Position numbers and translations under genes: made by a program. Positions 12,500-22,619 of a stretch of DNA of 64,000 nucleotides are shown here, one piece after another; within the stretch, counting starts at the first letter, position 1; every line of letters starts with the position of its first letter. The notes under the pieces were generated by a model. That model did not search any database, had not been told where the DNA came from, and saw only the letters and a list, made by a program, of their open reading frames with translations. The stretch is from Heterodera schachtii (lineage: Eukaryota > Nematoda > Chromadorea > Rhabditida > Heteroderidae). Location of the stretch: positions 3,693,966-3,757,965 of the forward strand of contig SIJG01000005.1 of the NCBI GenBank assembly GCA_023374025.1, read 5' to 3'.

Positions 12500-14170
12500 T
12501 TAGCGCATAAATTTTCCAGTATAACTTTTTTCTTTGTCACCCAAATCCAACAATCTTGGTATCATTAGAAAGCTCTTAGCATGCTCTATTAGCCTTACAA
12601 AAAGCCAAAAGTTATTCAAGCCTGGAAAAAACTTATTAAGAAAAAACTTCAAAAATTTCGAATTTTTCGCAATTTTCATGTATAACTTTTTTGGTATTGT
12701 CAAATCGCAAAGCAATATCGGTACTTATACAGTTTAGACCACATGAATTTTTGTGGGTAATACTTTAGATGGAACCCCCCTTTTTGGAAAAAATATTTTT
12801 GTTTTAAAAATCATGAAAACATATTTCCAAGGGTTTTCTGGGTTGCTGATCACGAATACGGCATCCATTTCGGCCAATTCCGAACCCCGGACCCGAATTC
12901 GAACAAAAGTTCGAAAATCCGAATTTTTGAATTTCCCATTTTTGTTCAAAATCGGTTTAAATATACTTAAATGTTCTAAAAATTATAAATTTTGCAATAA
13001 CAGTTCATTTAAGTCGTTTATAGATCAAAAATTGGAAATTCAAAAATTTGGATTTTCGAACTTTTGTTCGAATTCGGGTCCGGAGTTCGGGATTGGCCGA
13101 AATGGATGCCGTATTCGTGATCAGCGACCCAGAAAACGGTAATACTGCCGATGGTCCCCCCCTTTTTTGAAAAAAAATTTTCTAATTTTTTTTTTCCGAG
13201 TTAAAGTTGTTTTTGGGGTTTTAATGGTCGTAGAATTCGAATCTGACATCTATTTCGACCGATTTCGAACCCCGAATCGAACAAAAACTCGAAAATTCAT
13301 TTTCATCAAATTTCACATTTATGCGACAAAACACTTCAAATGCATAGAATGAGCCTTGTGAAAACTATTGGCACGGATAAAATTCAGAAACATGCAACCA
13401 AAATTCTCAAGCCAAGCATCAAACTCATTATCGTCTAACGCCAATTTTTCATACTGTAGAGTTTTTTAGACGTAAAATTTCGAAGTTCTTCCAACGCAGC
13501 CATATCAATAACAAAAACGCTAGAAAGACAAAGCAAAGCAAAACATATATACAACCATGCATTTGAAGTGTTTTGTCGCATAAATGTGAAATTTGATGAA
13601 AATGAATTTTCGAGTTTTTGTTCGAATCCGGGTTCGGGGTCGAAATCGGTTTCGAAATAGATGTCAGATTCGAATTCTACGACCATGAAAACCCCAAAAA
13701 CAACTTTAACTCGGAAAAAAAAACTAGAAAATTTTTTTTCAAAAAAAGGGGGGGGGGGGGACCATCGGCAGTATTACCCAGAAAACCCTTGGAAATATGT
13801 TTTCATGATTTTTGAAAATTTTTTCCAAAAAGGGGGGGTACCATCTAAAGTATTACCTTTTTTTGTTTGTTAAAAGGCATAAAAAATGGGTAAAAATGGG
13901 GTTTTTGGTGTCGCGGATCACGAATATGACATCCATTTCGACTAATTCAGAATCACGGACTCGGGTTCGAACAAAGTCAAAATTCATATTACACCGAAAT
14001 TCACATTTATATTCCAAAATTAAAATTCATGTGGCCTAAACTGTATAAGTACCGCAATATCTTAGAAAAAGCTTCTAAACATATTAAGCTTTCGAATGAT
14101 ACCAAAACTGTTTGTTTTGGATGACCAGGAAAAAAACTATAGAAAGTTATAATGGAAAAACATGCCGAAC
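12500..14170. repeat. Nested fold-back (inverted repeat) element
   Basis: The outer arms are about 12512-12760 and 14020-14160: the left arm has ATAACTTTTTTCTTTG, ATCTTGGTATCATT and ACAGTTTAGACCACATGAAT, and the right arm carries these inverted. Inside are two further palindromes. One lies at 12770-13165 (centre near 12990), where GATCACGAATACGGCATCC is mirrored by GGATGCCGTATTCGTGATC. The other lies at 13195-13725 (centre near 13450), where GGTCGTAGAATTCGAATC is mirrored by GATTCGAATTCTACGACC. There is no transposase ORF; it looks like a non-autonomous fold-back transposon or several nested ones. Confidence 0.75.
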
Positions 14171-15099
14171 AGTGGGGGCCGAACTGAGGTAAACCGAGCG
14201 GTAGGGGTCAACTGCGTCTGAAGACAACTTTGAGAAGCCATAGATTTAATACTTGAAAACTGCAAAAAAACTTGAATTTTTTTGTATTTTGTTTTTAATT
14301 GTTTTAGTGGCTCTTTTCCTGTTTACGCGTCCAATTACTTACCATCCTCACTTTCTTTGGTCATAACTTTCTTAATTGGTCAATCCAAACATTCTTGGTA
14401 TGAGTCAAAGGCTTAAAGAAAACTGACTAAGTTTGCAAATTTGAGCCAATTTTTTAAGAAAATTAAGGATTCTAGGCCGGTGGTACTGGTAGGCGCCGCC
14501 GGGGGAAAAATGAGAATTTGACCATATTTTTGTAGATTTTCATGAAAAAATTGGTTTTTTTTTGTATATTATAAAAAATTTAGCTAAATTTTTTGGAAAA
14601 TTTGGGTGAGGTAGAGGTCTTGGAGCGGGTACCAACAAGAAAAAGTCGAACATTTTTAGCACAAGCATTTCCTTAAAAATTTCCCGTGCGGAGGGGCCTT
14701 GGGGGGGGGGGGGGTACGTAACCCGCGTATCCCCCCCCCCCCCTTGGGACCGTCCCTGGGCCTATATAGTAAACATCCGATAGAGCTTCAATAGCTCTAG
14801 AATTATGGTCCAAGGTGATCTTTCGTTTTTCTGTTAATGTAAATGGTTTATAGCTTTTAAAGCCCTAAATTATCATCAACTCCCGCTAAACCTTCAACTT
14901 TTAATGGCAGGATGGACTTCTGGCTTTGTAAGTTTTTATCTCTGGGCAAAGAAAATTTCTTTTTGACAAGAATTTACCGGAAATTTTGATTTTCGTCCAT
15001 TTGGGCATACATCTTGGCTTTTTGGGTTTTAATCTGCTGAAAATATTTTACAAATTAAATTCGATACAATCGGCTCCCTTTTTATTTTTTTATTTAGCA
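14171..15099. other. Repeat-derived intergenic sequence
   Basis: No gene seen. Holds a half-copy of the repeat family at 48965-49690 (GGTAGGGGTCAACTGCGTCTG near 14200), one GC hairpin word (14474-14510), and poly-G and poly-C runs at 14700-14755 that could be assembly-fragile. Confidence 0.5.
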
Positions 15100-15985
15100 G
15101 AAACGCGAAGCGGCGGTGTCTGCGCCACAAGCGTTGGCCCATCAACCGACTGACGTTCGCAGCAGCCGGAGGAGAGAGAGAATCTGGCTGTTGAAGAATG
15201 TAAGTGATGTTCTCATAGGGGAGCAAGAGGTCCGTGGCCCGACCCAGAAAAATAATTTAAAATTTCTAAAACAATGCCCATTAACTGGACAAGTCCAATT
15301 TCGCATAAAATGACCAAATTTCGCGATTTTGATTGATTTATAAAAAAGGAAAGATTTTTAGGGTCCGGTAGTGCCGAAAGGCACCGCCCGAGAAATTTTG
15401 TAGATTTACTAGATTTTTAACAGATTTTCATCAATAAATTGGTAATTTGGGTGAGGTTGATCTTGGAGGGTCAAATCAACAAGGAAACCCGAAAGTTTTC
15501 AACAAAAATACTATTTTCCCTTAAAAATTTCGGGTGCGGTCTTCCCCCCCCCCCCCTTGGTACAGTCCCTGCCAAACCAATACAGTATATTTGGTTGTTT
15601 TACTACTGTGACCAAATCATAATTATGTTGTTTTGTGTTTTGCAGATGAATCTTTGACGCCCACCCTGGAGGGCATTGTTATCCTTCGCGAATTGGCCAA
15701 AAAAAGCGGCGGCGGCGCCAGCGTTGGCCCAACAACCGAATGACCGATTGCAGCAGCCGGCGGAGGGGACGGACCAATTTATTCATTCATTCTTTTTTGT
15801 GTTTCATCGGTTTATGTTATTTAAAGTTTTGTGCTGTTATAAAAATCTAAACACACGGATGGATGGGTGATTAATTAATTGTTCGGGTCGGGTGATGGGT
15901 GGGTAATTGTTGTTTCATTAATATATGCTGCTGTTCGAGATTCTCGGGGTCAAGTCTCGTTCTCGAAAAGCGCTATTAATTAACC
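15100..15985 (+). pseudogene. Decayed duplicate of the RPN1 3' end
   Basis: Fragments of the last RPN1 exons and 3' flank. Around 15195-15240 the end of exon 15 and start of intron 15 recur (GAATGTAAGTGATG and GGGAGCAAG). At 15646-15743 the last exon recurs after a TTTTGCAG acceptor and encodes [20 protein letters not shown] with a stop after a short divergent tail. The 3' flank word TTAATTAACCGTAGGTT follows near 15973, as it follows the true gene at 12398. At 15105-15180 a second partial copy of the exon tail appears. No other RPN1 exon is present, so it cannot make the protein. Confidence 0.75.
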
Positions 15986-16425
15986 GTAGGTTGGGTAAAA
16001 CTGCAGTTAATTGCGACTGATTTCGACCGCCAGACCCTGGAAATCCATATTTTCTTTAAAAAAAAATGAGCTTATAATCGAATTTAGCCACCTTTTGGAC
16101 AAAATCTGTCAACTAATCGCATTGAAAATTACCAAAAAAATTTTCCCGGCGGCGCCCATCGGCACTCTTGGGCCTTACTTCGTATGAACTGTGTTGGGCC
16201 CCGAAGCCCGAGACTTTTGGGCATTTTCGGGGTTAACTCCGATCCCGACGCTTCCAACCCCGACAACCCCGACCCTTAACCCTGACTCGGGGGCGGGGTG
16301 AAATATACACCCCTAAGAATAGCATTTTTGTGGGAGAAAAGTCAAAAAAATTAAACAAATTTTGAATTTATGAACCACTTTGCCAAATTTTTATTAAATA
16401 AAGTAAATTTGCTTTTGTCCATTAA
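15986..16425. other. Intergenic, repeat fragments
   Basis: Contains an inverted copy of the dispersed GC hairpin (16140-16175) and a CCCCGA/TCGGGG-rich stretch (16200-16290). No gene supported. Confidence 0.4.
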
Positions 16426-17022
16426 TAGGGCTGCTAATTTTATGTAAGAAAAATCGCGAATTATGTAAATAAAATATGTATAAAAAATGCTAAAATATGT
16501 ATGAAATATGTACAAAAACCCCCAAATATGTACTAAAATATGTAAATAAAATTTTTTTGTTTTCATGGTTATTTTTTGGAAAAAAATTCTTTGTAAAAAA
16601 TGAAATAGGCACAAAATGTCATAAAAATGACAAAAATAGTTTTAGATTACATTTTAATATTTCAAAATTAATTTTTGATATATAATTTTTTGAAAAAAAA
16701 ATTTGATTTTTAGGGATACATTTTCAAAATTTTTTTTTTAAATTTTTAACAAAAATTTCTATAAATTCTCCAAAATCCTCAAAATATGTTAAAAAAATGA
16801 AAATATGTACGAAAAATTGCGAAATATGTACGAAAAAGTCCAAAATATGTATAAAAATATGTACATATGTAATATGTAGAAAAATCCCAAAATATGTAAA
16901 AATATGTAAATAAAAGTCCCAACTTTTGTTCGCAAACACAAAAAAGAAAGTGTTTTTCCCACTAATTAGGCTATGGAGAATCCAGGAAAAAAATATGTAT
17001 TTACATAAAATTAGCAGCCCTA
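16426..17022. mobile_element. hAT-like MITE, 597 bp
   Basis: Terminal inverted repeats TAGGGCTGCTAATTTTATGT(AA) at 16426-16447 and inverted at 17001-17022, flanked on both sides by the 8-bp direct repeat TCCATTAA (16418-16425 and 17023-17030). An 8-bp duplication and a TAGGG terminus match the hAT superfamily. The interior is a low-complexity series of AAATATGTA words in both orientations without an ORF, so it is non-autonomous. Confidence 0.88.
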
Positions 17023-17044
17023 TCCATTAATATCTGTTGTGGTA

Positions 17045-17820
17045 TAGTGGTGTTAGTTAGAGTTGGACGGGACCGGGACGGGAATTCCGGGTTTTTTCAG
17101 GTCCCGGTCCCGGTTTTTGGAAAAACAGAAATCCAGGTCTCGGTTTTGCCAGTCCCGGTCCCGGCGGGACTAAATTGAAATATTTTTCATATTTTCTTTA
17201 CCATTTTTGTGTAATTGAAATTTTAATTAATAAAAAAATATTCCAACTTTTTCTTTAATTTTTAAACATTCTAAAACCCACAAATTAACTAATTGTTTGG
17301 TCATTTTTTGACTAATTCTATTAACAAATCTCACTCAAAATTTTAAATTTTTTCCGGCGGCGCCTATCGGCACCGCCGACCCCCTCTCCCCCACCAATGT
17401 TCCAAAATAGTTTTTGGGAAAAACCGCGCTACAAAAAAAGAAATTTAAATGCAAAAAAATTAAAGAGTTTGTAAATTTATTTAAAACATCCTGAATTTTG
17501 GGACTCGGAAAATTCCAAGATCCCCCCGCCCGAAATGAAAATTTTTAAAATTTTCCAACGAATAATTCTTCGAATTACTCCTCCAAAGGAAAATTAAAAA
17601 ATTTTATGGGTACATTTTTAATTATAGGAAATTTTCGTAACAAAGTGCACTTAAATTTTTATAATTTTTTCAAAAAAATTTTCTCTTGGAAAAATTCCCG
17701 GTTGGTCCCGGTCCCGGTTTTTCTCGCGGTCCCGGTCGAAAAACTTGGTCCCGGTCCCGACTTTTCTGGTCCCGGTAATTTAATTTATCGAACAAACCAC
17801 AAGGTGCTATGCACTCTAAC
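17045..17820. repeat. Element with GGTCCCGGTCCCGG end blocks
   Basis: Two blocks rich in GTCCCGGTCCCGG words (17060-17170 and 17695-17780) flank an AT-rich core. The outer ends read TAGAGTTGG on the left (17055) and CACTCTA on the right (17812-17818), resembling the TAGAGATCGG ends of the element at 21512, but I find no matching target-site duplication. Probably another member of the same non-autonomous group. Confidence 0.45.
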
Positions 17821-17974
17821 AGTGGCATAAAACAAAATAAATGAAACAAAAATAAAATATAAATGGTAGTCAAAAATCACAAAATAAATGTTAAATCACA
17901 AAACAAATGTCAATTTAAATAAACAGTAAATATCAATGAAATAAAATCATACCTCTCAATAGGGAAAATATGCA

Positions 17975-20779
17975 TTATTGCTTAATTATTCCTTTTGCAA
18001 TTTCTCGGAATTTTTTGGGGTCATTTATTTCCATAATATTTTTCGGTAATAAATTCCATGAATTAATAACCCTATTAAAAAAATTATTTTTTGTTTTTGT
18101 AATATATATCCTATTTTGTAATAAAAAGGGTTTGCGAATAGCCCGTTTAGCAACAGCAAAAAAGTTAGATGGTTTAAGATGTGTATGTTTTTTTAGGATT
18201 TTAAAAGTAGTTGTAATATCATTAATTTTGCGCCTAATTTCCAATGTCTTAATTCCGCAAAGATTTAATCTTTCTTCATACGGCATGGGAACAAGCCCAC
18301 ATTTTTTGAAGGCTTTTCTTGTAAAAAATTTTTGGACTGCTTCAATTTTGCGGACATTTTCTTTTTTTAATGGATTCCAAATTTCTGTGGCGTATTCTAA
18401 CTGTGGTCTGATATAGCTTTTATATGCCGAAATTAATGTTTCAAGCTTCCGAGTTTTTAATGCTCGGAGAAGCTGAAAACAAGAAAAATATGAATTTTTT
18501 AAAATTTTATTAATATGGTTAGAAAAGGATAGTTTTTGATCGATTAAAATGCCCAAATCCCTTACACATTTTGTTTCTGGCAATGGTTCGCCATCAAGAA
18601 AATAAGTAAATTTTGTGTTATTTTCACCCAAGTAAAGGACCATTGTTTTTTCTATTGATATTTTTAGGCCATTATTTTTTGACCATTTATTTATAGCCTC
18701 AAGCGCGGAAGATAAATTCTCTCTATTTTTATCATTTTTATGCTCAATGTAAATTTTAATATCATCAGCAAACATCTTAATACCAACATTCTTAGGCAAA
18801 TTATTCGGGAGATCATTAATAAAAATAAGAAAAAGCAAAGGGCCTAAGACACTACCTTGCGGCACCCCACTATAAATGTTTTTTGAATTTGAATACTGTT
18901 CAGAGATTTTAACTCTGAATGAACGGTAACTTAAGAAATTTTTGATAAAGTTATGAATCTTACCATTAATACCGATATTTTTAAGCTTTTGTAGAAGTAA
19001 TTCAATTGGAACACTATCAAAAGCTTTAGAAATATCAATATATATCACATCAACACAACTTTTATTTTCAATCGATCTATAAAAATCATTTAAAGTGGAT
19101 AAGAGTTGTGTTGTGGTGGATCTTTGTCTAAGGAATCCAAATTGAAAAGGACTAAAAAATTGATTTTTATTCAAAAATTTAAGTATTTCCAGCTTTATTA
19201 CTTTTTCCATTACCCTGCATAAAGTACAAGTGAGCGAAATGGGGCGATAATTTATGGGATTATCTGTCTCTCCTTTTTTGAAGACAGGGATAATTATGGA
19301 CGTTTTCCATATTTCAGGGATTTTAGATGAATCTAAAATTATTCTAAAAAGTTCAGTTAGTATGGGTGCCAAAGGTAATGCGCATTCTTTTAATAATATA
19401 TAAGGGATGCCATCAGGCGATGTCGAATTTCTTCTAGGGAGTTTTCTCAATAAATTCCAAATATTATAGACATTAAATTCAATGTCTGTGATCTGATTAG
19501 GATTTTCAAGGCTCAGTAAGTCCTTGTTATTTTCCTTGTACAAAAATGATTTTTGAAAGACATCAGCCAATAAAATACATTTTTGTTCATTCTGAAATAT
19601 AATTTGCCCTTGTTCATCAATAAGTGTTGGTATTCCGGTGTTATTTTTAAGCCTATTTCTAACAAATTTATAGAGAGAATTTCTTCCATTTGAAATGAAT
19701 TTAGCTTCATTTTCACAATATAATTTGTGGATATGTTTTTTGTACTCCCTGCATAATATTTTATATTTAATTTTAAGCTCACGGCACTCAGCTTTTCCTT
19801 TTAGCATGTTATGGGTTCGGGCTTTTTCCCGAACTAAAGTTTTAATTTTTTCATCTTGTTTTTGCTTAATAGTTGTTTTAAGCAATTTCATGGGAACATT
19901 TTTATCAAAACGTTTTTTTAATTCACTGGTAAATATGCAGTATTTCTCATTTATGTCTGAAACTGTAATTGGAAGGGAATTTGGCCCATTAAAAAGAATT
20001 TCCTGGTTGAGTTTAATAAAATTTTTCTGGCGTAAATCTCTGATAAAAATTTTTTGACTATCTGTTTTTGGAATGGTTTGATTTATATCAAACCAAACAG
20101 TATTATGATCAGAATTAGAAAAAGGGGAGCCAACTTTTACATCATAAATGAGCTCCTTGGGCTGACTAAAAACCAAATCTAAAATATTATTTTCTCTTGT
20201 TGGTTCTTTAACATGCTGGAAAAGTTGGTTTTGTGCCGTGAACTCAATTATTGTTGTTGAGAGTTTGTCTTTTTTTGTTATTTTGCATTCAGACCAATTA
20301 ATTGAAGGACAGTTAAAATCGCCACATATAATTGTATTTTTTGAATTTGTTTCAGAAATAAATTTCAGCGCTTTTTTGGTGTTGCTAATTGTACAGCTGG
20401 GCGGTCTATAGATGATAAATATTTGAATATTTTTTTGTAAAATTAATTTAATGTGTATAATTTGACAGCCAAATTTAGTTCCATTAAAAATAGTAGTAAC
20501 TGGTATTTTATTTGAGACTATTATGGCACATCCACCCCCTTTTGTGGGACGGTTTGCAAAAATTGGGTTATATTTTCCCATGTTTGTGAATTCAGAAATA
20601 ATTGTATTTGTTTCCTTCAACCAAGTTTCGGTTATAAAAATTAGTCCCGGTTCTTGGTTTTCCATTAAATGAATTAGTTCAGCTATCTTATTGCTTATTG
20701 ACCTCGCATTAATGAGTACACAGGAGAGATTTTGGTTTTTTGCTATTTTCGAATTTTGTAGTGGTTTGTTCGATGACCC
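17975..20779 (-). CDS. LINE ORF2: endonuclease-reverse transcriptase
   Basis: Reads 934 residues from directly after a UAG at 20782-20780; the first internal Met is at 20665. The N-terminus carries the AP-endonuclease-like (EEP) start (CVLINARSISNKIAELI), then ITETWL, the catalytic core ICGDFNCPSINW and a terminal SDHNTVWF, so the nicking domain is complete. The reverse transcriptase follows with NYRPISLTCTLCRVMEKVI, FQFGFLRQRSTTTQLL, DISKAFDSVP, SGVPQGSVLGPLLFLIFIND and the catalytic FADDIKIY. The C-terminus contains SYIRPQLEYATEIWNP, typical of CR1/Jockey-group elements. Target-primed reverse transcription is the known family mechanism. No RNase H is seen. Confidence 0.93.
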   Translation of the reverse strand, partial: GSSNKPLQNSKIAKNQNLSCVLINARSISNKIAELIHLMENQEPGLIFITETWLKETNTIISEFTNMGKYNPIFANRPTKGGGCAIIVSNKIPVTTIFNGTKFGCQIIHIKLILQKNIQIFIIYRPPSCTISNTKKALKFISETNSKNTIICGDFNCPSINWSECKITKKDKLSTTIIEFTAQNQLFQHVKEPTRENNILDLVFSQPKELIYDVKVGSPFSNSDHNTVWFDINQTIPKTDSQKIFIRDLRQKNFIKLNQEILFNGPNSLPITVSDINEKYCIFTSELKKRFDKNVPMKLLKTTIKQKQDEKIKTLVREKARTHNMLKGKAECRELKIKYKILCREYKKHIHKLYCENEAKFISNGRNSLYKFVRNRLKNNTGIPTLIDEQGQIIFQNEQKCILLADVFQKSFLYKENNKDLLSLENPNQITDIEFNVYNIWNLLRKLPRRNSTSPDGIPYILLKECALPLAPILTELFRIILDSSKIPEIWKTSIIIPVFKKGETDNPINYRPISLTCTLCRVMEKVIKLEILKFLNKNQFFSPFQFGFLRQRSTTTQLLSTLNDFYRSIENKSCVDVIYIDISKAFDSVPIELLLQKLKNIGINGKIHNFIKNFLSYRSFRVKISEQYSNSKNIYSGVPQGSVLGPLLFLIFINDLPNNLPKNVGIKMFADDIKIYIEHKNDKNRENLSSALEAINKWSKNNGLKISIEKTMVLYLGENNTKFTYFLDGEPLPETKCVRDLGILIDQKLSFSNHINKILKNSYFSCFQLLRALKTRKLETLISAYKSYIRPQLEYATEIWNPLKKENVRKIEAVQKFFTRKAFKKCGLVPMPYEERLNLCGIKTLEIRRKINDITTTFKILKKHTHLKPSNFFAVAKRAIRKPFLLQNRIYITKTKNNFFNRVINSWNLLPKNIMEINDPKKFREIAKGIIKQ

Positions 20780-21163
20780 CTATGCATTATTTTCCCGTGT
20801 TTTGAGAGGGTGTGGGTTTTTCAATGTGATGATGGAAAGGTCAACGACAATATATTTGAACAGTCCTTCGGACTTATTCATTTCATATGCTTGAGTCCTA
20901 AGCTGGTATAAGACTTGCAGTTCCGAACGGGTCAGATCCCGACGGACCGTGATATTTTGCGGAAAATTTTGGTGTTTTTTAAGTGTTTTGCGAAAATTTT
21001 TTATGAAAATATCACGGTATTTGCGTTCAGTGAATGGGATTTTGACAATGCGGGGCTTTTTGTTCGATTGATAGGAACCCACAACGGTCCATGGATGGCG
21101 GTGGACATCTTCAGCGTTCAAATGTTCAGTGATTCCGCATTCGTCGGTCACTTTTTGCATCAA
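20780..21163 (-). CDS. LINE ORF1 fragment (C-terminal)
   Basis: About 127 residues. Contains the conserved ORF1 tail of nematode non-LTR elements: PRIVKIPF, then a basic helix, ITVRRDLTRSELQVLYQLR, an AYEMNKSEG segment and a final KNPHPL. In this family the region acts as nucleic-acid-binding chaperone. The 5' part, including the real start, is missing; the first codon of the open stretch is TTG. The stop is UAG and the next codons continue in the same frame into the ORF2 endonuclease. Confidence 0.75.
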   Translation of the reverse strand: MMQKVTDECGITEHLNAEDVHRHPWTVVGSYQSNKKPRIVKIPFTERKYRDIFIKNFRKTLKKHQNFPQNITVRRDLTRSELQVLYQLRTQAYEMNKSEGLFKYIVVDLSIITLKNPHPLKTRENNA

Positions 21164-21171
21164 ATTTTAAC

Positions 21172-21511
21172 CTGGCGCTGCTTATCGGCATCGCCGAGCC
21201 CAAAAATCGTAATCCTATTAAAAAAATTGGCACAAAAGCGCGCCGCGAAAAAAAAAATATTTTGCAAAACAAAAAAGTAATCAGAAATTTTTTGAATAAA
21301 ATTCACTTTTTTATTGCATATAGGTAATTTATTTTTTGAAATGTAATTTCTCGAAATTGTCTTTTTTTTGCCACTATAATATTTTTTAGTAATTTTTTTA
21401 ATTTAACAGAAATTTTTTTTTATATTTCAAGAAAAAATTAATTTTATACAAAATATTTATGATAAAAAAGAAACAAAAAACATAAACAAATAAATTTATT
21501 ATTATGGAAAT
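21172..21511. other. LINE upstream junction, AT-rich
   Basis: Begins with a copy of the dispersed GC hairpin (21172-21205) abutting the truncated ORF1, followed by AT-rich sequence without a gene. Confidence 0.4.
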
Positions 21512-21899
21512 TAGAGATCGGCCTGGACCTGGATCCAGGCCTGGATTTTTCCTGGATCCAGGTCCAGGTCCAGGCCATTTTTGGGCAACCTGGATTTTTC
21601 CTGGACCTGGATTTTCCTGGATTTTTGTCCAGAAAATCAAGGTCCAGGTCAAATGTAAAAAAAAAAAATCCAGGTCCAGGTCCAGGCAAAACCGGAAAAA
21701 CCCTGGATTTCCTGGACAAAATTTTAGAATTTATTTTTTCAAGTGACCGATGTTTTTTCAAGTTCAAAAACAGATTAAATAAATTTAAAAACACATTATT
21801 ATTAATAATTAGATATTTTTAGATGCTTCTAAGTCCAGGTCCAGGTCCAACATGGAATCCAGGTCAAGGTCCAGGCTTTTTTCAAAATACCGATCTCTA
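21512..21899. mobile_element. hAT-like MITE, 388 bp, CCAGG-rich
   Basis: Ends TAGAGATCGG at 21512 and CCGATCTCTA ending at 21899. Both sides carry the 8-bp duplication ATGGAAAT (21504-21511 and 21900-21907). The interior is packed with CCTGGACCTGG/CCAGGTCCAGG words near each end, able to form multi-branched hairpins. No ORF of its own. The 2040-2170 remnant belongs to the same family. Confidence 0.85.
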
Positions 21900-21907
21900 A
21901 TGGAAAT

Positions 21908-22619
21908 TAATAAATATTTTTTCAGAAAAAATAATTAAAATTTTGATTATTAAGCATAAGGTAAAAATTGGAAAACCCCGAACCCCGAACGATTTGGTCG
22001 ACCCGACCCCGAACTTGTCGTCCGTTGTATGGCCCTTGGTATATATTATGTATGACAAACTACATATAGCTTTTACAATATATGCATCATTGATTTTTTC
22101 CTTTTGTTGAGTCAACAGAATTAGAATTCATGCAAAAAATTATGAAAAGATTGTACTATATTTAATTTTTTTTTTTTTTAAGAATTTATTTATGCCTTTT
22201 TCATCGAATTAAACTAACCCCTAAACAATTTAAAATTCAAGTTTCGAGTGTCGTAAAAAAAACTGGTTGTGAGCAGGACCGAATTTCACAATATGAATTA
22301 GGTAAGGAGAGAAGGTTTGAGAAGAATTTTATACAAATTTTATAGGATTAATTTTTAGAAATATTTTTAAAGAAAAATACGAAATTATTTGCAATTTCTT
22401 ACTAACATCGATCGAAGGCTATAAAAATATTTACAAGAAATATTTGGCAGGAAATTAAAATGACGTTTTTAAGCTCATTTGCCTAACCTGGCAAAACATG
22501 AGTATGTATAATGATTGAAATATACATAAATATAAATTATCATTTTATTTTATTTTATATTACCAAAATAAGTGCAACTCTTTCTTTAATTTATTAACAT
22601 TTTCTTTAAAATATTAAAA
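21908..22619. other. Intergenic, 5' flank of the solenoid-repeat gene
   Basis: AT-rich, with a GAACCCCGAAC-type word near 21975-22020. Nothing coding. Presumably holds the promoter of the gene that starts at 22620. Confidence 0.4.

Larger units (their letters stand above)
17820..21170 (-). mobile_element. LINE (non-LTR retrotransposon), 5'-truncated
   Basis: Minus-strand element with the C-terminal part of ORF1 (21163-20780) followed in the same frame by a complete-looking ORF2 (20779-17975) encoding endonuclease and reverse transcriptase, then an AT-rich 3' tail to about 17820. The 5' end is lost: the ORF1 frame closes at a stop at 21169-21167, just before a GC hairpin repeat at 21172-21205. 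The ORF2 frame is uninterrupted, so insertion may be recent. Clade is probably CR1/Jockey-like by motif style. Confidence 0.9.

Noticed and set aside
17970..18416. Plus-strand ORF of 148 codons
   Set aside because: Antisense shadow of the LINE reverse transcriptase.
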